Made by a program: the position numbers and the translations under genes | Source: Natronococcus pandeyae | GTDB taxonomy: Archaea; Halobacteriota; Halobacteria; Halobacteriales; Natrialbaceae | Direction of reading: 5' to 3' | NCBI RefSeq assembly: GCF_008122205.1 | Contig: NZ_PHNJ01000003.1 | Span: 124,001-188,000, forward strand | DNA length: 64,000 nucleotides | In this document: in pieces, positions 16,449 through 24,988 of the stretch | How positions within the stretch are numbered: the stretch's first letter is position 1 | Layout: each line of letters starts with the position of its first letter | Notes under the pieces: model-generated | The model's input: only the letters and a program-made list of their open reading frames with translations | What the model was told of the DNA's origin: nothing | Database searches by the model: none

Positions 16449-18596
16449 ATGGATCCGAAGCGGGAGCTTACAAGTGTCGACCTCGCGGCCCTCGTCGGGG
16501 AGTTCGGTGCCTACGAGGGAGCGAAGGTCGACAAGGCCTACCTCTACGGCGACGATCTCCTCCGGCTCAAGATGCGGGACTTCGACCGGGGTCGCGTCGA
16601 ACTAATGATCGAAGTCGGCGAGGTCAAGCGCGCCCACACGGTCGCGCCGGAGCGCGTCCCGGACGCCCCCGGCCGACCGCCGCAGTTCGCGATGATGCTC
16701 CGGAACCGACTCTCCGGTGCGGACTTCGTCGGGGTCGAACAGTTCGAGTTCGACCGCATCCTCGAGTTCGTCTTCGATCGCGAGGACGGCACGACCCGCA
16801 TCATCGTCGAACTGTTCGGCCAGGGCAACGTCGCCGTCACCGACGGCGAGTACGAGGTGATCGACTGTCTCGAGACCGTCCGCCTCAAATCGCGGACCGT
16901 CGTTCCCGGCTCGCGATACGAGTTCCCCGACACGCGGACGAACCCGCTGTCGGTCTCGCGCGAGGCGTTCGACCACGAGATGGAGGAGTCCGACACCGAC
17001 GTCGTCCGGACGCTGGCGACCCAGCTCAACCTCGGCGGACTCTACGCCGAGGAGATCTGTACCCGCGCGGGCGTCGAGAAGGCCCTCGATATCGACGACG
17101 CCACCGAGGACGACTACCAGCGGCTCTACGAGGCGATCGAACGTCTCGCGATCGACGTCCGGAACGGAAACTTCGACCCTCGGCTCTACCTCGAGCCCGA
17201 GGACGACGGCGAGGACGCCGACGACGCGGACTCGAACGCGGGCCGCGTCGTCGACGCGACGCCGTTCCCGCTCGAGGAGCACGAGGAGGCCGGCCTGACC
17301 GCCGAGGGCGCCGACAGCTTCCTGGCCGCGCTCGACGACTACTTCTTCCGGCTCGAACTCGAGGACGAGGAGCCGGATCCGACCGAGCAACGGCCCGATT
17401 TCGAGGAGGAGATCGCCAAACAGGAGCGAATCATCGAGCAACAGCAGGGTGCGATCGAGGGGTTCGAGCAGCAGGCCGAGGCCCAGCGGGAGAACGCCGA
17501 GTTGCTCTACGCCCGCTACGGACTGGTCGACGACATCCTCTCGACGATCCAGAACGCCCGTGCACAGGATCGCCCCTGGGACGAGATCGAAGAGCGGTTC
17601 GAGGAGGGGAAAGAACGCGACATCGAGGCCGCCGAGGCGGTCGTCGACGTCGACGGCAGCGAGGGGATCGTCACCGTCGATATCGACGGCGAGCGGATCG
17701 ACCTCGTCGCCCACGACGGCGTCGAACAGAACGCCGACCGCCTCTACACCGAGGCGAAGCGCATCGAGGAAAAAAAGGAGGGCGCGCTGGCCGCCATCGA
17801 GAACACCCGAAACGACCTCGAGGAGGCCAAACGCCGCCGCGACGAGTGGGAGGCCTCGGACGACGAACCCGACGAGGACGAGGACGAAGAGACCGAAGAC
17901 CGAAACTGGCTCGAGATGCCCTCGATCCCGATCCGGGAGAACGAGCCCTGGTTCGATCGGTTCCGCTGGTTCCACACCAGCGACGGCTACCTCGTGATCG
18001 GCGGCCGAAACGCCGACCAGAACGAGGAACTCGTCAAGAAGTACCTGGAGCCCGGCGACACGGTGCTCCACACCCAGGCCCACGGCGGCCCCGTCACGGT
18101 CCTGAAGGCGACCGACCCGAGCGAGGCCTCCTCCTCGGACATCGAACTCCCCGACTCGAGCATCGAGGAGGCCGCCCAGTTCGCCGTCACCTACTCGTCG
18201 GTCTGGAAGGACGGCCGCTACGCGGGCGACGTCTACGCCGTCGACTCCGATCAGGTGACGAAGACGCCCGAGAGCGGCGAGTATCTCGAGAAGGGCGGGT
18301 TCGCAATTCGGGGCGACCGGACCTACTACCGGGATACGCCCGTCGGCGCAGCGGTCGGCATCCAGTGTGAGCCGTACACGCGCGTGATCGGCGGCCCGCC
18401 GTCTGCGATCGAGGGCCAGGCCGAAACGATGATCGAACTCGAGCCCGGCCGGTACGCCCAGGCCGACACGGCAAAGCGACTCTACCGGCGGTTCCGCGAG
18501 GAGTTCACGGACGAGTCGTTCGTCCGGAAGATCGCCAGCCCGGACCGCATCCAGCACTTCATGCCGCCGGGCGGCAGCCGGATCGCCGAGGAGTAG
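16449..18596 (+). CDS. rqcH: Ribosome rescue factor RqcH (NEMF/Rqc2/Tae2)
   Basis: This 715-residue protein has the NFACT-N domain (about 5-190), a helical region and long charged coiled coil (about 300-490; repeated EQQQGAIEGFEQQAEAQ-type heptads) and an NFACT-R domain from about 500 (WFDRFRWFHTSDGYLVIGG). The DR motif needed for tRNA engagement is present (Asp102-Arg103 in FEFDRILEF). RqcH binds the split large subunit with nascent chain and can add alanine tails as degrons. An ATG at 16449 follows the T-rich promoter element CTTTTTGACC. Pelota, which dissociates stalled ribosomes, lies 12.6 kb downstream, not in an operon. Confidence 0.96.
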   Translation: MDPKRELTSVDLAALVGEFGAYEGAKVDKAYLYGDDLLRLKMRDFDRGRVELMIEVGEVKRAHTVAPERVPDAPGRPPQFAMMLRNRLSGADFVGVEQFEFDRILEFVFDREDGTTRIIVELFGQGNVAVTDGEYEVIDCLETVRLKSRTVVPGSRYEFPDTRTNPLSVSREAFDHEMEESDTDVVRTLATQLNLGGLYAEEICTRAGVEKALDIDDATEDDYQRLYEAIERLAIDVRNGNFDPRLYLEPEDDGEDADDADSNAGRVVDATPFPLEEHEEAGLTAEGADSFLAALDDYFFRLELEDEEPDPTEQRPDFEEEIAKQERIIEQQQGAIEGFEQQAEAQRENAELLYARYGLVDDILSTIQNARAQDRPWDEIEERFEEGKERDIEAAEAVVDVDGSEGIVTVDIDGERIDLVAHDGVEQNADRLYTEAKRIEEKKEGALAAIENTRNDLEEAKRRRDEWEASDDEPDEDEDEETEDRNWLEMPSIPIRENEPWFDRFRWFHTSDGYLVIGGRNADQNEELVKKYLEPGDTVLHTQAHGGPVTVLKATDPSEASSSDIELPDSSIEEAAQFAVTYSSVWKDGRYAGDVYAVDSDQVTKTPESGEYLEKGGFAIRGDRTYYRDTPVGAAVGIQCEPYTRVIGGPPSAIEGQAETMIELEPGRYAQADTAKRLYRRFREEFTDESFVRKIASPDRIQHFMPPGGSRIAEE

Positions 18597-19065
18597 CAGG
18601 GCCGCGTTCCGCGATCCGATAACTGTCATCGAGTGATTCGCCGACGATCCTCGAGTTGTTTCAGATCACCACACACCACTCGAGCCGGTAGCTCGACGAA
18701 CCCGTCCTCCGGCGGCGCGCGCTGAGCCGCGGCGAACAGACAGTGAGCCTCGGCTCGAAAGCGTGCGAGGAACGAGCGAGTGACGGCGGAACGAGCGAAT
18801 CGTCTGTGGAGGACGTGGACGGTCCGTGTCGCCAGTGTGAGTGCGCTCCGTGTAGGGCAAGTAGGTAACGGAGCAGCAATCGATCTCACTGATAGCTGTC
18901 AGGAACAGCGAATACAGAGAGTGAGTTCAGCACGACGGGTTCGTTTGTTTCATCTCGAAGGCGATGAACCAGCCGTTCAGTTGAACAGGCGAACTGAACC
19001 TCTTTGTACCCGTTTGCAGTAATGAACCTGCCCACTGATTGAAATTAGAAGTATAGGGGTGTCTA
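18597..19065. other. Gene-free left edge of accessory patch
   Basis: No credible gene is seen in these 469 bp. Base composition falls noticeably after about 18890. The segment 18899-18970 (GCGAATACAGAGAG, GTGAGTTCAGCACGAC, then ATCTCGAAGGCGATG) resembles 37496-37545 (GTGAGTTCAGCAGGAC, then ATCTCGAAGTCGGTG). It is thus a diverged copy of the same dispersed repeat. Confidence 0.55.
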
Positions 19066-19569
19066 TCAGTCGTCAGGTCGCTTTTCGACGGTGACTATCG
19101 GGTCGTAGGCTTGGTGAACTTGTCCGATTTCGGTGCCTGCGATGAGTTCCCAGTTGCCAGCGACCGTCGCTTCAAACAACCCAGTGGTGAAAAACCTCGC
19201 TGCCCCGGAAGGGATTTCGTCACCACCTTCAACAACGATGGTAGCCGTTTGAATGTCCTCATCTTCGTTCGGTGGGACGAGTTCAACGCTGACTTCACCG
19301 GTAATGGATTCGCCACCAGCGTTTCCGAGAACAACTGCGATTTCAAATTCGTCGCCAACGGTGATGCCGCTCGGTTCCTGTGGCTGATTCCGAAGGAGAA
19401 TGAACTCACCGGGCGCGTCTTCATCAATCTCAAACCCGGGTGCATCAGCAGCGGTATCCGTTTCGGTAGTAGCCTCATCATCGGTATTATCAGTGCTGGA
19501 ACCATTCAGGCATCCAGCGATAATGGGTACACCGACTGGAAGACTGGTGAGGAGGGCACGACGGCGCAT
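19066..19569 (-). CDS. Secreted lipoprotein with CARDB/BsuPI-like beta domain
   Basis: This 167-residue protein has the signal MRRRALLTSLPVGVPIIAGC with lipobox IAGC. A Thr/Asp linker follows, then an Ig-like beta-sandwich pattern (GDEFEIAVVLGNAGGESITGEVSVEL). The ATG at 19569 is chosen over a TTG two codons upstream. Codon use is visibly AT-richer than in neighbours, supporting acquisition by transfer. Function is unknown; such domains usually mediate extracellular binding. It stands alone between two copies of a dispersed repeat. Confidence 0.78.
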   Translation of the reverse strand: MRRRALLTSLPVGVPIIAGCLNGSSTDNTDDEATTETDTAADAPGFEIDEDAPGEFILLRNQPQEPSGITVGDEFEIAVVLGNAGGESITGEVSVELVPPNEDEDIQTATIVVEGGDEIPSGAARFFTTGLFEATVAGNWELIAGTEIGQVHQAYDPIVTVEKRPDD

Positions 19570-19658
19570 ATTCAATCCACATTTCGTAGGAGTATATATA
19601 TTGATAGATTTTTCGCCCCAGTGCTGTACCCTTCACCTACACTAAACGATCCCTATTT

Positions 19659-19710
19659 TCGCAAATCAAGCCGAATCTCGTGCGGCATTCGCGCTATCTA
19701 TTCAGCAGTA
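19659..19710. repeat. Dispersed repeat copy A
   Basis: GCAAATCAAGCCGAATCTCG, then a GCATTCGCGC-type dyad and TATTCAGCAG. The same arrangement recurs at 20105-20160 and 39305-39360, and partly at 37094-37112 in reverse. It is probably an end or remnant of a mobile element. Confidence 0.75.
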
Positions 19711-19816
19711 ACTGAACATCTTATCCAGATTCTGTCAAAAGTCCTGTTCTAAATATAGAGGATGGACCTTGTTTAGACGTCCTCGAATGGGCGACGTATC
19801 GTCATCTGCCGCCCCA

Positions 19817-20011
19817 TCAATCATTTGGTACAGTCAGCGGGAACACAACATAAAACACGAATGCAAGACCGATTCCTTGCCCAATGGCGTGGAAAATCGT
19901 GTCTTGCCAAGTATGCCCAAACCCGACAATTCCGACTAACAACCCCAGACCTAAACCAATGAACAGTCCTAGAATGGCTCTCCGAAACGGAGACTGGAAA
20001 ACATCACTCAT
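19817..20011 (-). CDS. Tiny two-helix membrane protein
   Basis: This 64-residue protein (MSDVFQSPFRRAILGLFIG...) has two hydrophobic helices and a hydrophobic tail ending VFPLTVPND. Glycine zipper-like spacing (GLFIGLGLGLLVGIVG) occurs in the first helix. The ATG at 20011 sits about 26 bp from a TATA box on the minus strand. Composition is AT-rich, and the gene lies between dispersed repeat copies A and B, so it is probably part of transferred DNA. No family recognised. Confidence 0.62.
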   Translation of the reverse strand: MSDVFQSPFRRAILGLFIGLGLGLLVGIVGFGHTWQDTIFHAIGQGIGLAFVFYVVFPLTVPND

Positions 20012-20032
20012 ATATAAAAATACCTGCCATGA

Positions 20033-20044
20033 CTTATAAAATAT
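20033..20044 (-). promoter_or_regulatory. TATA box for the small membrane protein
   Basis: On the minus strand CTATATTTTATAAG is centred about 26 bp before the ATG at 20011, the standard distance for a leaderless haloarchaeal transcript. Confidence 0.55.
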
Positions 20045-20104
20045 AGTAATTGTACTATGCATTTGGGCTGCTCACTGTCTTATTTGTATGGAGCAATCAG
20101 TTCC

Positions 20105-20160
20105 GTCGTAAATCAAGCCAGAACTCGTGGGACATTCGCGCCCTGTATTCAGCACGACGC
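20105..20160. repeat. Dispersed repeat copy B
   Basis: GTCGTAAATCAAGCCAGAAC, then GACATTCGCG and CTGTATTCAGCACGAC. By eye it closely matches copies A (19659) and C (39305). It marks the right edge of the AT-rich patch, next to the end of the ABC transporter operon. Confidence 0.75.
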
Positions 20161-20270
20161 TACGAGTATCACTGTCACCTGACAGATGTAATCACGCTAG
20201 GTTCGCACACTCTACACAACACTCCCTCGAGCGCCTACCCACCCGAAGTCGTTGAACGAAGAGACGCCGC

Positions 20271-21437
20271 TCAGACGGTTCGATCGATCGCCACGACGTG
20301 TGCGTCTTCGGGTTCGAACCCGACCGTAACGTCGCCAGAGAGCGGATCGCGAGTCCTGACGAGCAGTTCCTGGCCGTACCACTCGAGGTGCACCCGCGTC
20401 GTCTCGCCGAGGAACTCGGCGCTGGCGACGATCGCTGTCGTCGCGTTCACGCCGGCACCGATCCGCAGGTTCTCGGGTCGTACGCAGAACGTGACCTCGT
20501 CGCCGACCGAGACCTCGCGGTCCTGGAGATCGACCGCGAACGTTTCGGTACCGACCTCGAGCGCGGCTCGCTGCCGGCCGTTCGCCCCTCTCCCCTCGAC
20601 CGACCGAACGGTCCCGTCGAAGACGTTGTTGTCGCCGACGAACTCCGCGACGAACCGCGTCTCGGGCCGTCGGTAGATTTCACGCGGCGGGGCGACCTGT
20701 TCGGGCGCTCCGGCCCGCATCACCGAGACGCGATCCGAGATGGCCAGGGCCTCCTCCTGGTCGTGCGTGACGTAGACCGTCGTGATTCCGAGCTCCTTCT
20801 GGATCGCTCTGACCTGGACGCGGAGGCGCTCGCGAAGCTGGGCGTCGAGCGCGCTCATCGGCTCGTCTAACAGGAGCACGTCCGGGCCGGGCGCGAGGGC
20901 TCGAGCGATCGCGACGCGCTGTTGCTGGCCGCCCGAGAGCTGGTCCGGCTCGCGGTCAGCCATCCCCTCGAGGTCGACCAACTCGAGCAGCTCTCGAACC
21001 CGCCCGCTCTTCGAAACGCCCCCCGGCGGATCCGCGAAGTTGAGCCCGTAGGCGACGTTCTCGCCGACGCTCATGTGGGGAAACAGCGCGTAGTTCTGGA
21101 AGACGACGCCGACGTCGCGCTCCTCGGGCGGCGTTCCGGTCACGTCCTCGCCGTGGAACCGGACGCTCCCCTCCGTGGGCGACTCGAAGCCCGCGATCAG
21201 GCGAAGCGTCGTCGTCTTCCCGCAGCCCGAGGGGCCGACGAGCGTGAAGAACTCGCCCTCTCGAACCGACAGGGAGACGCCGTCGACGGCCGTCGTCTCG
21301 GCGTAGCGTTTCGTGACCGACTCGAGTTCGAGCGCGATTGGCCGGTCGCCGGGGTCGTCGGCCGCTGCGGCGTCCGCGGCACGGCCCGGTCGCTCGAGCG
21401 GGGTCGGCGTCGGCTCCTCAGATGCCAAAGCTCTCAC
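20271..21437 (-). CDS. ABC transporter ATPase, thiamine/iron type
   Basis: This 388-residue protein has Walker [10 protein letters not shown] (68-76), Q-loop FQNYALFP, signature LSGGQQQR (167-174) and Walker B VLLLDEP. A C-terminal TOBE-like domain (about 290-388, [17 protein letters not shown]) is typical of FbpC/PotA-type importers. It is longer than bacterial ThiQ because of the TOBE part and a 30-residue Ala/Asp-rich N-terminal extension. The GTG start at 21437 overlaps the permease end by 20 nt. With the fused permease and the ThiB-like binding protein it should drive thiamine uptake. Confidence 0.9.
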   Translation of the reverse strand: MRALASEEPTPTPLERPGRAADAAAADDPGDRPIALELESVTKRYAETTAVDGVSLSVREGEFFTLVGPSGCGKTTTLRLIAGFESPTEGSVRFHGEDVTGTPPEERDVGVVFQNYALFPHMSVGENVAYGLNFADPPGGVSKSGRVRELLELVDLEGMADREPDQLSGGQQQRVAIARALAPGPDVLLLDEPMSALDAQLRERLRVQVRAIQKELGITTVYVTHDQEEALAISDRVSVMRAGAPEQVAPPREIYRRPETRFVAEFVGDNNVFDGTVRSVEGRGANGRQRAALEVGTETFAVDLQDREVSVGDEVTFCVRPENLRIGAGVNATTAIVASAEFLGETTRVHLEWYGQELLVRTRDPLSGDVTVGFEPEDAHVVAIDRTV

Positions 21438-23322
21438 CCCCGAGGCGGTCGATAATCACGAAACTGATGCTCGTGACGACGAGCAGGACGACGCCCATTG
21501 CGGTTGCGGGTCCGAGCCGACGGCCGATGAAGCGTTCGATCGCGACCGGCATCGTATACTGGTCGGTTCCCGTCGCGAGGATGACCGTCGAGGAGAACTC
21601 GCCCATCGAGATGGCGACGACGAAGGCGGCGCCGGCGACGACGCCGGGCCACACTAACGGAAGCTCGACGTCGACCAGCGCCCGCGCCCGAGAGGCGCCG
21701 AGCGCGCGAGCGGATTCGACGAGCGATTCGTCGACCGACTCGAGCCCCGGCGCGACGGTGCGGACGACGAACGGGTAACACGAGACCGCGTGGGCGGCGA
21801 CGATCGCAACCGCCCCGGCCATCGTGAACCGCCATCCCGAAATCTCGATCCCGAAGACGGGGCCCCGAAGGAGCCCGATTCCGACGATGATCCCCGACAC
21901 TGCGAGCGGCGCCATCGCGACGGCGTCGACGAGTTTCCGACCGCGATACCGTCTGGTCGTCAGCACCGAGACGACGATCCCCATCGGCAGGGCGAGCGCC
22001 AGCGCGCCGGCGGCGAACAGCAGCGAGTTGCGGATGGCGGGCCAGGGCTGGACCTGGAACGCGGCCGCGGTCTGCTGGCGCTCGAGCAGGAATCTGTAGT
22101 GGTCGAGCGTGAGCCCGTTCGGCCCGGTGACGCTCGCGTAGAGCATGCTGACGATCGGTGAGACGAAGACGACGAGCGCGATCACGGCGTAGACGGCGAT
22201 CCCCGCTCGCGGAACGACCTCGCGAAGCGAGAACGAGGGCGGCGAAAGCGGGCGACGCGCCAGCGGCCGGACGCCGCGCGAGCGGACGACGTGGTTCGCC
22301 TCGTAGCGCAGATAGCCGTAGAGGACACCCAGCGAGACGACGAGTTCGACGATCGCCAGCGCGGCCGCCTCGGTGTAGTTCAGGTCCTGAACCAGCCGGT
22401 AGACGAACACCTCGACGGTCGCCAGATCGAACCCGCCGAGGGCCAGCACGATCGGGAACGTCCCGAACGTAAAGACGAACGTCAGCGCGGCGCCCATCAA
22501 CACGGCGGGGTACAGTTGCGGGGCGACGATGTCCCAGAACGCCCGAAACGGGCTCGCGCCGAGGCTTCGAGCGGTCTCGATCGCGCTCGCGTCGACCGAC
22601 TCCCAGGCGGCGGTCGTCACCCGCGCCACCAGCGGCGCGTTGTAGAAGGCGTGGGCGATCAGAACCGCCTCGAGCGAGTACATGAGCTCTACGGGTCCGA
22701 GCCCGACGAGCCCCAGCGCCCCGTTGAGCGTGCCGTTCTGTCCGAACGTCGCGACGAAGCCGACGGCGACCATGATCGACGGCAGGACGAACGGCAGCAC
22801 CGTCAACGAGCGCAGCGTCTGTCGCCCGCGGAACTCGTAGCGTGCGAGCACGTAGGCGGCGGGGACGCCGAGCGCGACGCTGAGCAGACTCGAGAGCGCC
22901 GCCTGATAGGCCGTGAAGCCGACGACGCCGAGCCGTCTGTCGCTCGAGAGCAGGTCCCCGGCGACGGCCAGCGGCGACTCCCCGGCGAACAGCCGCGCGA
23001 GGTCGCCGAAGTAGAACGGATCGCGCAGGAGTTCGACGAAGACGGCGAGCGTGAGCGCCCCTTCGACGACGATAGCCTCGACGAAGACCGTCGCCACGGG
23101 GTAGTAAAACAGCACGAGCAGCAAGACGAGCGTTCCGAGGCCGAACAGCGCGATCGCCCGCCGCTCGAGGCGGTTCCGGATGCCCCGCCCACGCCGTCGA
23201 TCCGACGGCTCGCTCGGCGGAGTGGACTCCCCTGACGCGGAGTCGGGAGTGCCGACCGGCGCTGTCGCCCCGCCGTCGGTTCGTGAACCGTTCCGCTCGC
23301 GTGCGGAGTTCCGATCGGTCAC
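21418..23322 (-). CDS. ABC transporter permease, two fused domains
   Basis: This roughly 634-residue protein has about 12 membrane segments arranged as two BPD_transp_1 halves. EAA-type loops are ETARSLGASPFRAFWDIVAPQ in the first half and ESARALGASRARALVDVELPL in the second. ThiP and FbpB proteins share this fused arrangement. The start is uncertain: a GTG at 23322 gives a charged 58-residue N-tail before TM1, and further in-frame GTG codons lie upstream. It overlaps the ATPase gene by 20 nt, so the two are coupled. Confidence 0.9.
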   Translation of the reverse strand: MTDRNSARERNGSRTDGGATAPVGTPDSASGESTPPSEPSDRRRGRGIRNRLERRAIALFGLGTLVLLLVLFYYPVATVFVEAIVVEGALTLAVFVELLRDPFYFGDLARLFAGESPLAVAGDLLSSDRRLGVVGFTAYQAALSSLLSVALGVPAAYVLARYEFRGRQTLRSLTVLPFVLPSIMVAVGFVATFGQNGTLNGALGLVGLGPVELMYSLEAVLIAHAFYNAPLVARVTTAAWESVDASAIETARSLGASPFRAFWDIVAPQLYPAVLMGAALTFVFTFGTFPIVLALGGFDLATVEVFVYRLVQDLNYTEAAALAIVELVVSLGVLYGYLRYEANHVVRSRGVRPLARRPLSPPSFSLREVVPRAGIAVYAVIALVVFVSPIVSMLYASVTGPNGLTLDHYRFLLERQQTAAAFQVQPWPAIRNSLLFAAGALALALPMGIVVSVLTTRRYRGRKLVDAVAMAPLAVSGIIVGIGLLRGPVFGIEISGWRFTMAGAVAIVAAHAVSCYPFVVRTVAPGLESVDESLVESARALGASRARALVDVELPLVWPGVVAGAAFVVAISMGEFSSTVILATGTDQYTMPVAIERFIGRRLGPATAMGVVLLVVTSISFVIIDRLGGESFGI

Positions 23323-23442
23323 GGGACCACTCCGGTTCTCGAGTCCGTTCCCGTCATCGTTCGCCGAGTGAGTTCCGCCCCGGACCACCCGGTGGTACCG
23401 TCGATCGAAATTTCTATGCGGCGACCGCGGGAACGGGCGCCC

Positions 23443-23757
23443 ATGACCGTCTTTGCACTTCTTCGCGTGACGCCGATCACCGGAGAGGACGTCACGGCGG
23501 ACGTCGCGGCCGCCGTCGAGGCCCTCGAAGAGTACGACGTCGAGTACGAGACGACGCCCATGGCGACGACCGTCGAGGCCGAGGACGTCGAGGAACTGTT
23601 CGCCGCCTGCGCTGGCGCCCACCAGGCGGTCGACGCCGCCGAGGTCCAGACGCTCGTCCAGGTCGACGACAAGCGCGAGAAGTCGATGTCCGCGAGCGAC
23701 AAGGTCGACGCCGTTGAGACGGAACTCGGCCGCGAGGCTCGAAGCGACCGCGAGTGA
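23443..23757 (+). CDS. MTH1187-family thiamine-binding protein
   Basis: This 104-residue protein (MTVFALLRVTPITGEDV) has the beta-alpha-beta-beta-alpha-beta ferredoxin-like pattern of the MTH1187/YkoF-type thiamine-binding family. The conserved YETTPMATTVEAED segment includes residues that bind the thiamine ring in relatives. It lies in opposite orientation between the transporter permease/ATPase genes and the binding-protein gene. That location strongly supports thiamine for the whole cluster. It probably buffers or senses cytoplasmic thiamine (inference). Confidence 0.88.
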   Translation: MTVFALLRVTPITGEDVTADVAAAVEALEEYDVEYETTPMATTVEAEDVEELFAACAGAHQAVDAAEVQTLVQVDDKREKSMSASDKVDAVETELGREARSDRE

Positions 23758-23842
23758 GACGGATACGCCGCTCGAGTCATCTGCTGGCCCGCGGTGGCGG
23801 TCCGTTCGGTCGCGTCGATCGAGGTCACTGGTCGATCAGTAC

Positions 23843-24937
23843 TCAGTAGTTCCCGGCGACCGTCTGCTCCCAGTCGCTGAGCCACTCGTCGAGGTTTTCC
23901 TCGAGTTCCTCGTAGCCGAAGAACGGGGTGTCGTCGGGCACGTTGGCGTACTCCTCGTACACCTCCGGCAGCTCCGTCTCCTCGTTGACCGGCCCGGTGA
24001 CGTTCCGCTCGGCGATCACCGACTGGACCTCGGGCTCGAGGATGAAGTCCATGAACTGGGTGGCCAGTTCGTCGTCGGTGCCGTCCGCGAAGCGGACCAT
24101 CCCCGAGACGTTGGCGTAGGCCTGGTCGTTCAGCAACGACACCTGGTGTTTCTCGAGGTCGTTCTCGAAGCGCTTCGCGTAAACGCGGTCGTTCGCGTAG
24201 GAGACGACGACTGGGATTTCGTCCTCCTCGAACTGCGCGTACACGTCGCTCCAGGAGTCGAGGACTCGCGCGTCGTTCTCCATCAGCTCCTCCCAGTACT
24301 CGAGGTAGCCGTCATCGCCGAACTGGTCGATCGTCCACAGCAGGAACAGCAGCCCGGTCGTCCCGCGCTGGGGGTTCGAGACCCCGATTTCGCCCTCGTA
24401 CTCGGGATCGAGGAGATCCTCGAACGTCTCGGGGGTGTCGACGTTCCGACCGTCGTAGACGATCGCACAGTAGCTACTGTACGTCGGGATCACCCGATCG
24501 TGCGGATCGAAGTAGTACTCCTCCTCGACGTCGACGACGTTCTCGAGTGCGTCCTTGTCCGTCTCGGCGAAGAGGTCTCCATCTCCCTCGACCTCCCGGT
24601 CCGCGCGAACGAGTTCGTGGGGACTGAGCCCCAGGTAGAGTTCGGGTTCGATCTCGGCGCCCTCGTTGTGGCGATTGATGTAGTGGTTGAGCTCCTGCTC
24701 GGGCGTCTGCCACTCGAACTCGACGTCGTAGCGCTCGGCGAACTCGTCGGCGATCCACTCGCCCGGACTGTCGCTCGGCGCGTCGACGAACGAGTTGTAG
24801 GTCGCGACTTTGAGGACGTCGTCATCGTCGTCGGTAGTGCCCGCTGTTCCACCGTTTTCTCCTTCTCGAGAGACACATCCAGCCAGACCGACTCCGGCAA
24901 CCGTTGCCCCCGACGTGAGAAATGCGCGTCGTCTCAT
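23843..24937 (-). CDS. thiB: Thiamine ABC transporter substrate-binding lipoprotein
   Basis: This 364-residue protein has the Tat/lipoprotein signal MRRRAFLTSGATVAGVGLAG with Cys21 as anchor. The mature part follows the ThiB pattern: VLKVATYNSFVD, PELYLGLSPHELV, a VIPTYSSYCAIVYD hinge segment and SNPQRGTTGLLFLLWT. These align with E. coli ThiB segments I know (YTYDSF, VLGLDNNLL). It captures thiamine or phosphorylated thiamine outside the membrane. It heads the cluster, but the plus-strand thiamine-binding gene separates it from its permease, so it may have its own transcript. Confidence 0.88.
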   Translation of the reverse strand: MRRRAFLTSGATVAGVGLAGCVSREGENGGTAGTTDDDDDVLKVATYNSFVDAPSDSPGEWIADEFAERYDVEFEWQTPEQELNHYINRHNEGAEIEPELYLGLSPHELVRADREVEGDGDLFAETDKDALENVVDVEEEYYFDPHDRVIPTYSSYCAIVYDGRNVDTPETFEDLLDPEYEGEIGVSNPQRGTTGLLFLLWTIDQFGDDGYLEYWEELMENDARVLDSWSDVYAQFEEDEIPVVVSYANDRVYAKRFENDLEKHQVSLLNDQAYANVSGMVRFADGTDDELATQFMDFILEPEVQSVIAERNVTGPVNEETELPEVYEEYANVPDDTPFFGYEELEENLDEWLSDWEQTVAGNY

Positions 24938-24988
24938 TACTCAGTGGTCACAACCGGTGGTACGTAAGAGTCGCGCTTTCGATCGGGG

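Noticed and set aside
16602-18629. 675-residue open frame antisense to rqcH
   Set aside because: Mirror-frame artefact of the GC-rich coding strand; rqcH is clearly recognised.
23323-23622. Upstream extension of the permease
   Set aside because: It would overlap the thiamine-binding gene and encodes a basic, low-complexity stretch; a start at or near 23322 is more sensible.
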